This document shows, in pieces, positions 26,736 through 38,276 of a stretch of DNA of 64,000 nt. This DNA comes from Glebionis coronaria. Taxonomy: Eukaryota > Streptophyta > Magnoliopsida > Asterales > Asteraceae. The DNA lies in NCBI GenBank assembly GCA_025667525.1, contig CM046882.1, forward strand, positions 498,074,292-498,138,291, written 5' to 3'. Under the pieces are notes generated by a model, which did no database searches, was not told the DNA's origin, and worked only from the letters and a program-made list of their open reading frames with translations. The first letter of the stretch is position 1, and each line of letters opens with the position of its first letter. The position numbers and the translations under genes are program-made.

Positions 26736-27320
26736 ACATGGCGACTAGAGGTGAAAAATGAGACCATGGGTTGATTGAGGTGATTAAACTCGACACTAAC
26801 AATGTTGTACCCAAAAACAACTTGATTCAGGTGTGGGATAATGATTGTGTGCTCCTTGTGATGGAAACGAATGGAATCTAGTGTGTGAATAAGAGTAGTG
26901 ATGTGACTAAGAATGCTTACCATGGCAAACCTAACAGTAACATTTTCATTCAAAATCCCAAAAAATAAGAGCACATCATTTGAGCAAACAAGTGTTATGG
27001 TGTCACCGTCGGAAACAAGGATTAAAAATCACATGGGCATATAGAAAGACATCATCCAAGTTTCTGTTGTTATAAATATTGTTGAAAGTTAAGTTGAAAT
27101 TAGATTATTGGTGGTTTCACTTACCTCTCGAATTCTTGCAACCTGGGTAAACCCTAGCCTATCAAAATGGTGTCAATAACTCATGTGCGGAGAGTTTCAC
27201 CGAAATCTACCTTCGGTTCTTCAAATTGAAAATTTTGGTTGATTGATTTATGGCGTCGTTAGTTACTTTGTTTTGTTTAGTCTTTTATAAAGAAGAACAA
27301 ACTCTGACATCTCTTTTTGG
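26736..27320 (-). pseudogene. F-box-like gene remnant, right arm of inverted repeat
   Basis: The reverse complement follows the left arm almost to the end, including LLFFGILNENVTVRF and IIIPHLNQVVFGYN. Here the sequence after the VARIRE-equivalent (about 27125) reads GAGAG/GTAAGTG, a good splice donor, where the left arm reads GAGAGGCAACT. The right arm carries about 90 further bases toward the centre (26645-26735) that the left arm lacks, and these form the loop. Confidence 0.45.
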
Positions 27321-27717
27321 TTGGTAGGATTTTAAGACTCTTTATTAATGACCCCCAACTAACCAGTTGGTTGGGCCTAGAATTAAACAAGTAAAATACA
27401 TATGCAATGTTGAATTTAATACTATTCAACTTCCATCGAACAAGTCGTTGAGTGATTTTGAGATCACAAATTCAACCTGCCATGTGTCATCTTTCTAGTT
27501 GTCATGCATATTTTCATTTATTGGTTTAGGATTATATAGTGGATAGATAAGTTTGTAGATAATGTTTAGTAATTTTTTAAATACTAATTATGCGATTGAT
27601 TTTAATTTTCAATTGTCTATAAAAGAATCTCAATATTGCTATAGTTATATACATATTCATGATTTTTAATTTATTAACTTTCTTATATGTTTATCTATTA
27701 TGGATCTTGGCCATCCA
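27321..27717. other. AT-rich spacer
   Basis: I see no gene, terminal repeat or tandem repeat in this stretch. It lies between the F-box inverted repeat and the 110-bp duplication. Confidence 0.4.
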
Positions 27718-27827
27718 AATTCTTTTAGATTCTCAATCTCATGAAAACTATCAGTTTACTCTTCTAACTCTTGATCTCAAGAAAACTCTTAGTTTTCTCC
27801 GAATCTAAATCAAATGTATAGTATACC
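27718..27827. repeat. 110-bp direct duplication, left copy (target-site duplication)
   Basis: Identical to 36644-36753 except for one base (C at 27800, T at 36726). It abuts the TG of the Athila LTR at 27828, and its partner abuts the CA at 36643. Near its ends it holds a 9-bp inverted repeat, TTTAGATTC and GAATCTAAA. Confidence 0.9.
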
Positions 27828-28197
27828 TGATAACTGGGATATAGTTAGAAAAAATTTTCTTTGTCGTATGTCTAATCGAATTGATTACTGGTTTAAGTGC
27901 GACTCAATTGTTTTTTGTTAAGAAAAATATTTGTCGTTGTTTGAAAAATAAAAGTGCACAAACTTTAAAGTAAATGGCAGGTAATTAAAGCTTAACCTAA
28001 TTGAAAATAAATGACGGGAAATTAAAATGTGACGAGAAATTAAAAGGCAAACTTAAAAGTAAATAACGCGAACTTAAAATTTAAACTAAAGGCAAGCTTA
28101 AAATAAATCTAAGGCAAGTAAACTAAAAGTGCGACTAAGGAAAAATGAGGGAAAAGTAAAGCTTAAAGATTTAAACCTAAAGTAAACTAAAAATGCT

Positions 28198-28648
28198 CAT
28201 TCGGAAAAATATCTGGTTCGGAATAAAGTTACTGATGCGGAATAATCACAACAAAACACTCATTCGGAATATAGACTCATTCGGAATAAACATTGATCCG
28301 GAATAACAAATGCTCGTTCGGAATATCCATCTTATTCGGAATAAATGGGTTCATTCGGAATATAGCTTTATTTGGAAAAATTAAGAAGAAATGCTCATTC
28401 GGAATGTTGCTCATGCGGAATAAATTTGCTTCATTCAGAATGTGAGTTCATGCGGAATAATTAGATTTATTCGGAATAATCTGCTTATGCGGAATATTTG
28501 CTTCGTCCGAAATAAAAACTGATTCGGAATAAGGAGCTGGTGCGGAATAATCAACTTGGTGCGGAATAATTAAACTAATATGCTGACTCGGAATAAAACC
28601 TTGACTCGGAATAAATTGTTGATACGGAATAAAGGGCTGATTCGGAAA
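28198..28648 (-). repeat. Cluster of 24 CGGAAT units in LTR
   Basis: A degenerate 10-base motif (NNTTCGGAAT or NNTGCGGAAT, followed by A-rich bases) recurs 24 times with irregular 8-30 bp spacing. The partner cluster is at 35328-35778. On the element's sense strand it reads TTATTCCGAA, downstream of the TATA box, so it should lie in the transcribed leader. Confidence 0.85.
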
Positions 28649-29070
28649 AAATACTGGGAAACTAAATTCGCGAAGAACACGAGAATAAAAAGGGACAAAT
28701 TTTTATCAAAACTAACCAAAATAAACCAAAAGATTAAACAAAACTAATTAATAACCGTCTACTAATGATAACTTACCAATCCAAATCAATAAAACTAACA
28801 ATCATAACTAAAATAATCAAAACCCACTTGATCAAATCAATAAAAACTCAAGAACTTAAACATAAACATAAACATGAAGATTAGATCAAAACAAGAAAGG
28901 TAGATAAGAGATTAACAATAAAAGTAAAGATTCAATAAACATAAAAAGTAAACTTACTTGGAATTAAAGGTGCAAAACAAGAATTTAAATGGAAAGAATT
29001 TAAAGTGCAAATAATAAAATGGAAGAGCTAGTTTGTCAATCTAGCCAACAACAATAAAAATGAATCTAAT

Positions 29071-29083
29071 CTCCTATTTATAG
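29071..29083 (-). promoter_or_regulatory. TATA box of Athila element 1, 3' LTR
   Basis: CTATAAATAGGAG on the minus strand. The same box lies at 36201-36213 in the 5' LTR, which would drive the element's transcript. Confidence 0.6.
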
Positions 29084-29525
29084 TGGAGGATGAGAGGGAG
29101 TAAAAGGAAGCTTCCTCTCTCTTTCTTTCTTTCTCTTTAGTCCTTAGTCTTCCAAATTCTTCGACTTTATCGACTTTTGTCTCGGGATTAATTAAACTCG
29201 TCTTGTAATTTCTTCATAAAGTAGACTTGAGTTCTTTGGCTTTATTAAACTTCCGTTTTTGGACTTTTTCTTCGATAAATCTTCAGAATAAGCCTTGGAC
29301 TTCCGTTCTTTTTGCACTCTTGATTTCTTGACTTCGTCTTTTGTCTTTTTCTTCGATAAAAGCCCGTGAAAGCCCGTGTTTTCTCCCCTTTTCACATTTT
29401 TGTCTTAAATCACAACAAAAACACAAACCACGCATAATTCTGACATTTACGACATAAAATACACGTTTTGGTTTGGTTATTATTGTAGTTAAGTGGTAAA
29501 AGGATGGGTGTTTACACACCTATCA

Positions 29526-29565
29526 AATCCCCTACACTTAACCATTGCAATGTCCTCATGCAATG
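29526..29565 (-). other. Polypurine tract and adjacent hairpin of element 1
   Basis: The minus strand reads TTAAGTGTAGGGGATT directly before the LTR start TGATAGG; this is the plus-strand primer site. Just upstream (29543-29565) is a hairpin with arms CATTGCATG and CATTGCAATG (one bulge) and an AGGA loop. Confidence 0.75.
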
Positions 29566-31553
29566 CATTAGTTACAAAGCAAGTTTTACATTTTCCATCA
29601 TAATCAATCCACATTGGCCTTTATTAAAGAGACAAAATATTTAAAAGAAGGAAACAAGTAAAAAGATCAAAAATTTACCTTAGGGTTTTGAAAATGTCAT
29701 GAATGATTATCATCCTCAAGTTTCACGTTCCCCATACCAAGCTTAAAAACGAGATTATTGTTATTATAAATTAACAAACTAACACGAACTCATGTGGGCC
29801 AATTATTTACTTAGACTCCCTTATTCCTAGGTGTATCTCTTATATTTTATTATTGTCTTGAATGATCACGAGGATGCATTGCTGACTTATTTCGATAGTT
29901 ATTTAGGCTGAAAATAAAGTAGGACGATTTAATCAATAGTTAGCTAAAGGACAAAATCTTTTAAAACTGCTTCTCGGGACCTCATAAAGTTCATATCTTG
30001 GCATAACTCGCTTCACGATTTGAAACCTTTCTCGGACCGATATTTGGCAGTGAATTCATACTTCAAATCTTGAGAGACATTCATGAAATAATGGTCTTCT
30101 CTTCATAATAGGAATTTCTTCACTTGAAGTTTTGAGAGATTCTTCATACTTGGACCACGACTTCTTCATTTTTTTCTCCAATATTTATTTGGGATTTTGA
30201 TATACAACGATCCGCATCCTTTTAGGACTTGGATCTATTTATCCTCATACCTTGTTAGGGTGTTTTTGGATAGACTTCTCCATGATCTTTAAGGGAGTAT
30301 TTTCATTTCGTCGTGTGTCTCGATCCTTCATATTGATTATTGATAAATGATTCTTCACATCACTTGGGATCTTTAGCAACAAAATGTAGCCCTCATGCCT
30401 TGTTAGGGCCTTTTCGGACTCGCCAATCTTCGCATCCCGCTTCAATAAGTTATGCCTTGGCTATGAACTCTAATTAATACCGAGCAACTTTTAAACGATC
30501 TTGTGCTAGAAGCTAAGTAACTTTTCAAATCGTACGACCTTACTTATTGCAAATAAATTTATTAACAAGCGATGGGAGAATAGGCTTATAATCAACTCAC
30601 ATAAATTCACGAAAGAATACCAAACTTATAATTGACTCTATCATCTCTCATTCTCCACAATTTAAAATCCCAAGGAATGAGACTCGTGGATGCTTAGCCT
30701 ATTAAATCAAAGTTTTGGGTTTTCGAGTCATCTATAGGATCTTGCAAACTCTTAGACTTTTTCAAGTTTAGAATTCGCATTTTAAAGTTCCCTTGATAAA
30801 CGACTCTCTAGGATCAATTATAGGAACTTGCGAAAAGTTCTTGTTCTTAACCGTGAGAGTTGAGACTTTCGCGTTTTAAAGCTCCCTATATAAAAGCCTA
30901 GCAAAACTTGACTTAAACACGTTAAGGATACTAGCTAGAGTAAACTTGGATAAGTAAACTCGGGTTGAGTCAAAAGATTCACAACGTTGAAAATTAAAAC
31001 CACTTTATTAAAATTTATTCTAGTAAAGAAAGAAAATAACTATACAAAGGTAAAACTACTAGGCCAAAATAGATCAAAAATTTTGAAAAATGTTGAAAAA
31101 TCAATTTTCCGGTTAAAATGAGGACAAATACAAGGAAATGTCACTTAACTTTGATAGAAGTCCCCCCTACACTTGATATAAACATTGTCCTCAATGTTTA
31201 AGCATGTGGAAGTAAACTCCCCTACACTTAGGACATTGTGCACGTTGGTTAAATCTCGCTAAGGAAAGGACAACTAAAGTGATTCCTATTGAATATTGAT
31301 AAAATACTGAATCAAAAGAGTTTAGGATAGATACGGGAAGACGGTAACACGGAATCACGGTTCGTCAAAAATCATCAAGAGTGGGTCATTGAACGCTCGA
31401 ATCCCTGAATATGAGTAGAGAGGAAATAGCAAACACCAACGGGTCTCCCCTACACTTAGGATAGAAATAGATAAAAGATAGATACTTGGGTTGCCTCCCA
31501 AGAAGCGCTTGATTTTTGTTAACCGAGTCGTGAGCCTGACTCGACCTTGATTA
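29566..31553 (-). other. 3' non-coding region of element 1, with internal polypurine-like motifs
   Basis: No ORF of note. It shares blocks with the 3' region of element 2 (57540-59368), for example a GATGATAGAGT run followed by TATTCTCCC. It holds three further copies of the AAGTGTAGGGG motif (minus strand) at 31161-31174, 31218-31233 and 31445-31460. The first is preceded by an 8-bp perfect hairpin with an AGGA loop (31180-31199). Confidence 0.65.
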
Positions 31554-34500
31554 TCATAGGAAGAAACTTGAAACACATCCACCGGGATCAAAGACATGGT
31601 TTTTGTCTATCAAATAGCACAAGCTTAAGGCGAACAAGGCAAGCCAAAGAAGAGTAGGCAAGGTTCCCTTAAGCAAAAATTGAGCACGGTGGTAGCAAGG
31701 GTGAAGTGCAAGCATATCTCCATAAGTTCCAAAGATTTTTCCTTTTATTTCATCAGATGGATACTGAGATGGCTTAAAAAGTGCAATGCCGAGGTCGAAC
31801 ACCTTTTCCTTTAGGGGAAAATAACACTCAGGCTCAGCAGATCTTGAAGAAGATCTGATCATAAATCTCGCAATCTCATCCTCAGAAGGTGGATAGAGAG
31901 GAGTTAAGACATAAGTGCTGCTGATATCGGTGTCGGCCGGCTTCTTCTCCTTTGAAGCGGGTTTCTTCATATCCAAAGTAGGATAAAGACCATAATCATC
32001 AAAATCCAAAGGAGGAGCATCACTCTCATTTGGGAAGTATGTGTTGAGAAAAGTAGCAAAGTCTTCCTCAAATGAGTAGTCATCCAAAGTAGGATCAAGT
32101 GTTGTTGGCGGAGGATCTTCATCATGTGAAGAATCACTCGAGAGAGTATCAGCCTCATCAAAATCATCATAAGTGGGCATGTCTGGATACTTAGAAGTAA
32201 AATCATCATAATCATCTCCATCGGAACTAGAATCGTCATCATAAGCATCAAAGATCGATGGAGAATCATAAATTGGTGGAGGATCAGAATTGGAGAGAGA
32301 ATCATCCACATCATCTTGGAACAGTGGATTATCATAGCAAGAGTCGAATAGAGGATTGTTGTAGACGACAAAATCATCAAGAACATTAATCATATTCGTT
32401 GATTCTCTTCCATAGGATTTGTTTGTGATCTTCCCCATTTCGAACACTTGTGCATCATTCCCGACCCTTAAGATTAACTTACCTTCGGCAACATCAACTA
32501 AAGCTTTTCCGGTTCTCAAGAAAGGCCGACCAACTATTAAAGGAATACGAGGGTCCATTTCATAATCTACAACAACAAAGTTGACCGGAAAAGTGAAGGT
32601 TCCAACTTTAATGAACACGTCTTCGGCAATACCAACGGGGTAAGCGAGAGTGCGATTTGCAAGCTCAAGAGTCATCTTCGTTGGTGTAAGATCGGGTAAT
32701 GATAACTTTTTCCAAACACTTAAAGGCATCAAATTTATACTTGCCCCGAGATCGGCTAAGGCAGTAAATTCGTCGGTTTGGTTAAAAGTACATGGTAGCA
32801 CAAAAGGACCGGGATCTCCAAGTTTTTCCGGAATTTCTTTAAGAAGGATTGCAGAGAAGTTTTCATTCAAGCGGGTATTAACAAACTCAGCCATCTTCTC
32901 CTTCTTATTAAGCAATTCCTTAAACATCTTGACAAATTGTGGCATTTGGGCAAGAGCTTCAACAAGGGTAAAGGTGACGGTCATGCCGGCAATCTTGTTC
33001 AAAAAGTTAGAGACTTGAACGTCATTCTTAGTCAAAATTCTAGCCTTGTCGAGTCGAGAAGGGTAAGGAATGCTGGGTTTATAGGTGGAAGGTGGGGTTG
33101 GTGAAGGGTTCTTCTTGGGTACATCAGTAAGAGGTGGAGACTGTAATGGAGAACTAATACTAGGTGTGGGAGTAGTAGGGATAAATGGTGGTGGAGGAGG
33201 TGTAGATGGTGTAACTGGGGGTGGGATAGATGGTCCTACTAAAGTTGCTCCACTACGGGTAGTAATAGCACTCACATTCGCTCTCGGGTTGGTGACGGTG
33301 TTTGAAGGTAGAGAGCCCGAAGTAGAGGGTTGAGTGGTTGGTAAGAAACTAGCCAGCATATTCTTCAAATCATTCGTTTGAGTGCAGAAGGAGGTTTGTA
33401 TATCATTTCGAAGCTCGGATCTAATGTCATTCCCTTGCTTAGTGATATCCCCTTTCAAATTGATAATTTGGCTTTGTAGATTCTTGATTTGCTCTCCTTG
33501 GGTTCTCATTAACGCTTCAACATCTTGATTAATGGGTGGGGCTTGTTGAGCGGGTGGGTGATAAGGATTAGAAGCTCGAGGTGGGATTTGGTTGCTTCTA
33601 TTGTAATTGTTGTTGGGGTTGTGGTTTTGAGGAGAAAAACCGGGTGAAAGATAGTTGTTCGACCGGTAACTTAGAAAATTTCGATCCCCTTGAGGTCGGG
33701 CTTGGTAATTTTCCGGTGAATAGTTACCATAAGCCGCATACACGTTTTCCGGATTGCCTTGAGTAGAAGGACAATCAGTGTATGAGTGAGGGTCGCCGCA
33801 TGTCTCACAATAAATTGCTATAGCTTTAACTTGTTGTTGTTGGTTTGTAGCGATGAGCAAGATATTTTCGTTCATTTCGGCCATCATGCGGGTGAATTCG
33901 GTCATGTCGGGGTTTGCTGAAGTAGAAGAAACATTGACTCTTGGGTTATTCCTTGAAGAAGCGGAGGAATCCCAATTTTTGTGATGAGTAGTCATGTTCT
34001 CAATAAGCTCTCTACACTCCTCGGGTCTTCTTTTCATAAATGTGCCACCGGCGGCTACATTAATCGTATCACGATCACGAAAAGTCAAACCATTGTAGAA
34101 AGTATCAATCAACGTAACTGGGAGCATGTTGTGGTTTGGACATCGATCGATCAAAACATTATATCTTTCCCAAGCATCAAAAAGAGATTCATCGGGTTCT
34201 TGCATGAAACCGCTGATTTGATTTCGAAGGCTCGTGACCATGGATGGTGGAAAGTAGCGCGACAAAAATCATTGAGTCATGTCGTCCCAAGTATGAATGG
34301 AATTCTTTGGGAGACGATTAAACCATTTTTCGGCGTGGTGGAATAAAGTATGTGGAAAGAGTTGAAGGTGAAGGACATCCATAGTAACACCGGGCAACTT
34401 CATGCTTTGAGTAATAGTAATGAATTTGTCGAGGTGTTTGTTTGCATCATCATCCGGCAATCCTCGAAAAGGGTTAGTTTGCACTTGTTGGATCATGTGA

Positions 34501-34727
34501 CGCTTCAACGAAAACTCCGGAGCCGTGATTTGCATCGGCGCAATCGGTCCTCCTCGTTCAAACATTGTGGGTTGACAAAGCTACTCCATTGTCCGAAGAT
34601 CGGGCTGTGGAAGAACATTGTTGTTGTTATTGTTGAGGTGCGGTGGGTTATTGTTGTTGTTCACACCTGCCATAGTTAAATCTTCACGAGTCTCGGGCTC
34701 TGGATAAGTTGAAGATCTAGTACGCAT
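31554..34727 (-). pseudogene. gag-protease polyprotein of Athila element 1 (two stops)
   Basis: One frame of about 1058 codons starting at ATG 34727 (MRTRSSTYPEPE). It is interrupted by a TAG at 34583-34581 and a TGA at 34271-34269 and is otherwise open. In order: a basic and Asn-rich start, a retrotransposon gag domain (about residues 95-220, with WFNRLP and FPPSMVTSLRNQ), a CCHC knuckle CETCGDPHSYTDC starting at residue 307, a proline-rich linker, an aspartic protease with DLGASINLMP at residue 659 and IVGRPFLRT, then a strongly acidic tail and a hydrophobic end (LPTLLWLALFALSLCYL). Gag forms the particle and protease cleaves it. No reverse transcriptase follows. The tail matches the acidic ORF of element 2 in layout. 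A frame this open suggests recent activity of the family. Confidence 0.9.
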
Positions 34728-34940
34728 ACACCTGCGAAAGCAAAAGAAAAATATACCAAAGCAATAGACAATATATATACACTATAAAAATAAAAATAAA
34801 ATCTTTTTGGATTTTTGAAAATTTTTAATTTTTATTGGTTTTTTAACAATTTTTTATCAAGAAAAATAACGCTCACGAATGAACGGATCCCAAAATTCAA
34901 CGCGTCTCTCACAGAAAACCGTTAATCTTTACGAAAAGAG
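34728..34940 (-). other. Leader of Athila element 1
   Basis: Short untranslated stretch between the primer-binding site and the gag ATG. AT-rich, no other feature seen. Confidence 0.5.
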
Positions 34941-34955
34941 CCGGCAGCGGCGCCA
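34941..34955 (-). other. Primer-binding site of element 1 (tRNA-Asp type)
   Basis: The minus strand reads TGGCGCCGCTGCCGG two bases after the LTR end. It differs at one base from TGGCGCCGTTGCCGG, the complement of the plant tRNA-Asp 3' end used by Athila/Tat elements. Confidence 0.8.
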
Positions 34956-34957
34956 TT

Positions 34958-36643
34958 TGATAACTGAATTTTAGTTAAAAAAAAAATTCGTTGTCGTATG
35001 TCTAATCGAATTGATTACTGGTTTACGTGCGACTCAATTGTTTTTGGTTAAGAAAAATATTTGTCGTTGTTTGAAAAATAAAAGTGCACAAACTTTAAAG
35101 TAAATGGCAGGTAATTAAAGCTTAACCTAATTGAAAATAAATGACGGGAAATTAAAACGTGACGAGAAATTAAAAGGCAAACTTAAAAGTAAATAACGCG
35201 AACTTAAAACTTAAACTAAAGGCAAGCTTAAAATAAATCTAAGGCAGGTAAACTAAAAGTGCGACTAAGGAAAAAGGCGGGAAAAATAAAGCTTAAAGAT
35301 TTAAACCTAAAGTAAACTAAAAATGCTCATTCGGAAAAACATCTGGTTCGGAATAAAGTTACTGATGCGGAATAATCACAACAAAACACTCATTCGGAAT
35401 ATACACTCATTCGGAATAAACATTGATCCGGAATAACAAATGCTCGTTCGGAATATCCATCTTATTCGGAATAAATGGGTTCATTCGGAATATAGCTTTA
35501 TTCGGAAAAATTAAGAAGAAATGCTCATTCGGAATGTTGCTCATGCGGAATAAATTTGCTTCATTCGGAATGTGAGTTCATGCGGAATAATTAGATTGAT
35601 TCGGAATAATCTGCTTATGCGGAATATTTGCTTCGTCCGGAATAAAAACTGATTCGGAATAAGGAGCTGGTGCAGAATAATCAACTTGGTGCGGAATAAT
35701 TAAACTAATATGCTAACTCGGAATAAAACCTTGACTCGGAATAAATTGTTGATACGGAATAAAGGGCTGATTCGGAAAAAATACTGGGAAACTAAATTCG
35801 CGAAGAACGCGGGAATAAAAAGGGACGATTTTTTATCAAAACTAACCAAAATAAACCAAAAGATTAAACAAAACTAATTAATAACCGTCTACTAATGATA
35901 ACTTACCAATCCAAATCAATAAAACTAACAATCATAACCAAAATAATCAAAACCCACTTGATCAAATCAATAAAAACTCAAGAACTTAAACATAAACATA
36001 AACATGAAGATTAGATCAAAACAAGAAAGGTAGATAAGAGATTAACAATAAAAGTAAAGATTCAATAAACATAAAAAGTAAACTTACTTGGAATTAAAGG
36101 TGCAAAACAAGAATTTAAATGGCAAGAATTTAAAGTGCAAATAATAAAATGGAAGAGCTAGTTTGTCAATCTAGCCAACAACAATAAAAATGAATCTAAT
36201 CTCCTATTTATAGTGGAGGAGGAGAGGGAGTAGGAGGAAGCTTCCTCTCTCTTTCTTTCTTTCTCTTTAGTCCTTAGTCTTCCAAATTCTTCGACTTTAT
36301 CGACTTTTGTTTCGGGATTAATTAACTCGTCTTGTAATTTCTTCATAAATTAGACTTGAGTTCTTTGGCTTTATTAAACTTCCGTATTAGGACTTTTTCT
36401 TCGATAAATCTTCAGAATAAGCCTTGACTTCCGCTCTTTTTACACTTTTGATTTCTTGACTTCGTCTTTTGTCTTTTTCTTCGATAAAAGCCCGTGTTTT
36501 CTCCCCTTTTCACATTTTCGTCCTAAATCACAACAAAAACACAAACCACGCATAATTCTGACATTTACGACATAAAATACACGTTTTGGTTTGGTTATTA
36601 TTGTAGTTAAGTGGTAAAAGGATGGGTGTTTACACACCTATCA
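34958..36643 (-). repeat. 5' LTR of Athila element 1
   Basis: 1686 bp, with TGATAACTG on the left and CCTATCA on the right. TATA box at 36201-36213 and CGGAAT cluster at 35328-35778. It is followed at 36644 by the second 110-bp duplicate. Confidence 0.92.
35328..35778 (-). repeat. Cluster of 24 CGGAAT units in 5' LTR
   Basis: Partner of the cluster at 28198-28648, with the same unit order and a handful of base changes (for example CAGAAT at unit 19 here). Confidence 0.85.
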
Positions 36644-36753
36644 AATTCTTTTAGATTCTCAATCTCATGAAAACTATCAGTTTACTCTTCTAACTCTTGA
36701 TCTCAAGAAAACTCTTAGTTTTCTCTGAATCTAAATCAAATGTATAGTATACC
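36644..36753. repeat. 110-bp direct duplication, right copy
   Basis: Matches 27718-27827 at 109 of 110 positions. Its right end (GTATACC) is followed by AAATCGTG, taken to be the original flanking sequence. Confidence 0.9.
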
Positions 36754-37062
36754 AAATCGTGAAACTTCAGAGCGTATATCTAGAAATTTGTTTGAAGATT
36801 CTCAAATTCCAAGCAAAAGTATCAAAAAGGTTTCAAACTGGAAACTAAATAAGATATAGTGTTAATGTCAGCATGTTGTCATGTTAGTAGTGATTCAACA
36901 TGTGGGAACAATAAAAAGAACTTTGATGTGGGCAAAAATGATTCAAATTTCTAGAGCTGAAAACCCAAATGATATCGACCCTCAAAATGAAAAACATATG
37001 AAATGTCATTTTAAATGACTTAGTGACCTATTGGTAGAGACAGTGCTAAGAAGGGAGAAATT

Positions 37063-37310
37063 ATGATTGCTTGCCTTGTTATGCATAATATGAGAGTTGA
37101 AGATGAACGAGAAACTTATAAAATTTCTGATCTGTCAGAATTATTCAACGACATGGATACAAATGTTGATGATGTTGTTACATACTCTACCGAAAGAATT
37201 GCAGATTTGACAAGTTTTATGAGAAACATAGAACAACTACGCAACATAGAAGCTCATTCATCTCTATAAAATGACTTGATTAAGCATAAATGCCAAAAGT
37301 TTAGTGATGA
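37063..37310 (+). pseudogene. PIF/Harbinger-like transposase, C-terminal fragment
   Basis: The translation reads IACLVMHNMRVEDERETY, the conserved C-terminal block of plant PIF/Harbinger (ALP1-like) DDE nucleases, in which the HNM-VEDER stretch carries the last catalytic acidic residue. A TAA at 37267-37269 interrupts the frame; the frame then continues with NDLIKHKCQKF, which matches the usual end of these proteins. The N-terminal and central parts are not recognisable in 36754-37062. It is a truncated relic. Together with the related non-coding tail to 37667 it looks like the 3' end of a Harbinger element. Confidence 0.7.
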
Positions 37311-37439
37311 TAACAAATTAAGTCATATGTATCTCTTGCATTTGTAATATTGTTTGTTTTTTAATGAAGTACGTATTTCATTCCAGTTATAACGCAAAAA
37401 TTCAAAAAAAATTAATTAAACAATCATTTTATAAAAATA

Positions 37440-37667
37440 TGTTTTTAAAGTAAATATTTTGTATATATAATTTTAGATAAAAAATTAAGTAATTAAATAT
37501 AATATAAAAATAATATTATATGTTAGGTTGGGTTATTGATAATGGGTAAAAAAAGTATAGATTGGTTGTATCTATTGGTTGTGTAGGTGGAGAAAAGAAA
37601 AAATGATATTTTAATAAGAGGTTGTGTTATGTTAGGTTGTGAAGGGTCGTGAATAAACATCGTCTAA
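37440..37667. repeat. Harbinger 3' end, shared with a MITE-like copy
   Basis: Matches 46040-46253 along most of its length (TATGTTAGGTTGGGTT, AGATTGGTTGTAT, GTGAATAAACAT). It ends in a sequence that on the minus strand begins GACGATGTTTATTCACGACC, next to TTA, as expected for PIF/Harbinger ends and their TTA/TAA target sites. Confidence 0.5.
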
Positions 37668-37689
37668 AACCCGGACATCTTTCCTCTCC

Positions 37690-37960
37690 TTGGTGTTTAT
37701 TGTTCAAGTAATAATCGAATAAATCAGAAACCCAACTAAAAAATATTGGATCAAATCTTTCAAACCAAATCGACTTATTATGTAATTCAGAGTATTCTGT
37801 TTGGTTTAAGGTTGTCGAATTTGGACCCACTTACGAGATATATGTTCTTTTAATTTCGACCGTGAACTAATCTCCATACAAGTTTCACTTCATCTCTCCA
37901 TACACACCCTATTGTCTGTATTTTCTTCAAACTAACTCTAATCCCTTTAAAAATTACATG
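37690..37960. repeat. Dispersed repeat, uninterrupted copy
   Basis: Matches 44120-44332 (blocks TATTATGTAATTC, CTTACGAGATA and CTTCAAACTAACTCTAATCCCT). This copy continues AAAAATTACATGC, whereas the other copy is broken exactly there by a Helitron end. Confidence 0.65.
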
Positions 37961-38276
37961 CGACTTTAACGAGAGTAAACTCAGAACTGAACAATATATA
38001 ATCGTGCATTACGAAAACATACGTATATTTTAAACCTGTTTCATCGGGGCTACGAGGAAATGACACACAAGAATTCAGAAGTACAATGTAACCGCAACAT
38101 AGATACAAGTTTATGTGATATTGATAAACATTATCCAACTCTCGGAATATAGAAAGATGGTCACGCGTCGGTATATGGTGAGCAGAAAGAAAAACTGTTG
38201 ACAAAAGAGTAGAAATCGGATCTAAAAAGTTATGCAGATTGTATCCTTAAAAAGGATTGTTAAAATATTTGAAGTA

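Larger units (their letters stand above)
27828..29525 (-). repeat. 3' LTR of Athila element 1
   Basis: 1698 bp, TG/CA ended, matching 34958-36643. A TATA box lies at 29071-29083. The transcribed part carries a cluster of 24 TTCGGAATAA-like units (28198-28648). The first 35 or so bases on the plus strand are clearly more diverged from the partner LTR than the rest. Confidence 0.92.
27828..36643 (-). mobile_element. Non-autonomous Athila-type LTR retrotransposon (8.8 kb)
   Basis: It has two LTRs with TGATA/TATCA ends, a primer-binding site next to the right LTR, a polypurine tract next to the left LTR, and one long gag-protease ORF, all oriented to the minus strand. Reverse transcriptase, RNase H and integrase are absent from the 5.4-kb interior, so it would need another element's enzymes. 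The gag and protease sequences and the tRNA-Asp-type primer site fit the Athila/Tat branch of Ty3/gypsy. By eye the LTRs differ at a few dozen positions, so insertion is fairly recent. It sits in sequence that resumes at 36754. Confidence 0.9.

Noticed and set aside
28198..28648. A telomere-like or centromeric satellite
   Set aside because: Units are irregularly spaced and confined to the LTR, appearing once in each of the two LTRs.
31967..32386. 139-residue Met/Leu-rich minus ORF
   Set aside because: Out-of-frame shadow of the acidic tail of the gag-protease ORF. Asp-rich codons give Met/Ile/Leu in the shifted frame.
32650..33018. Plus-strand ORF of 122 residues
   Set aside because: Antisense shadow of the protease region.
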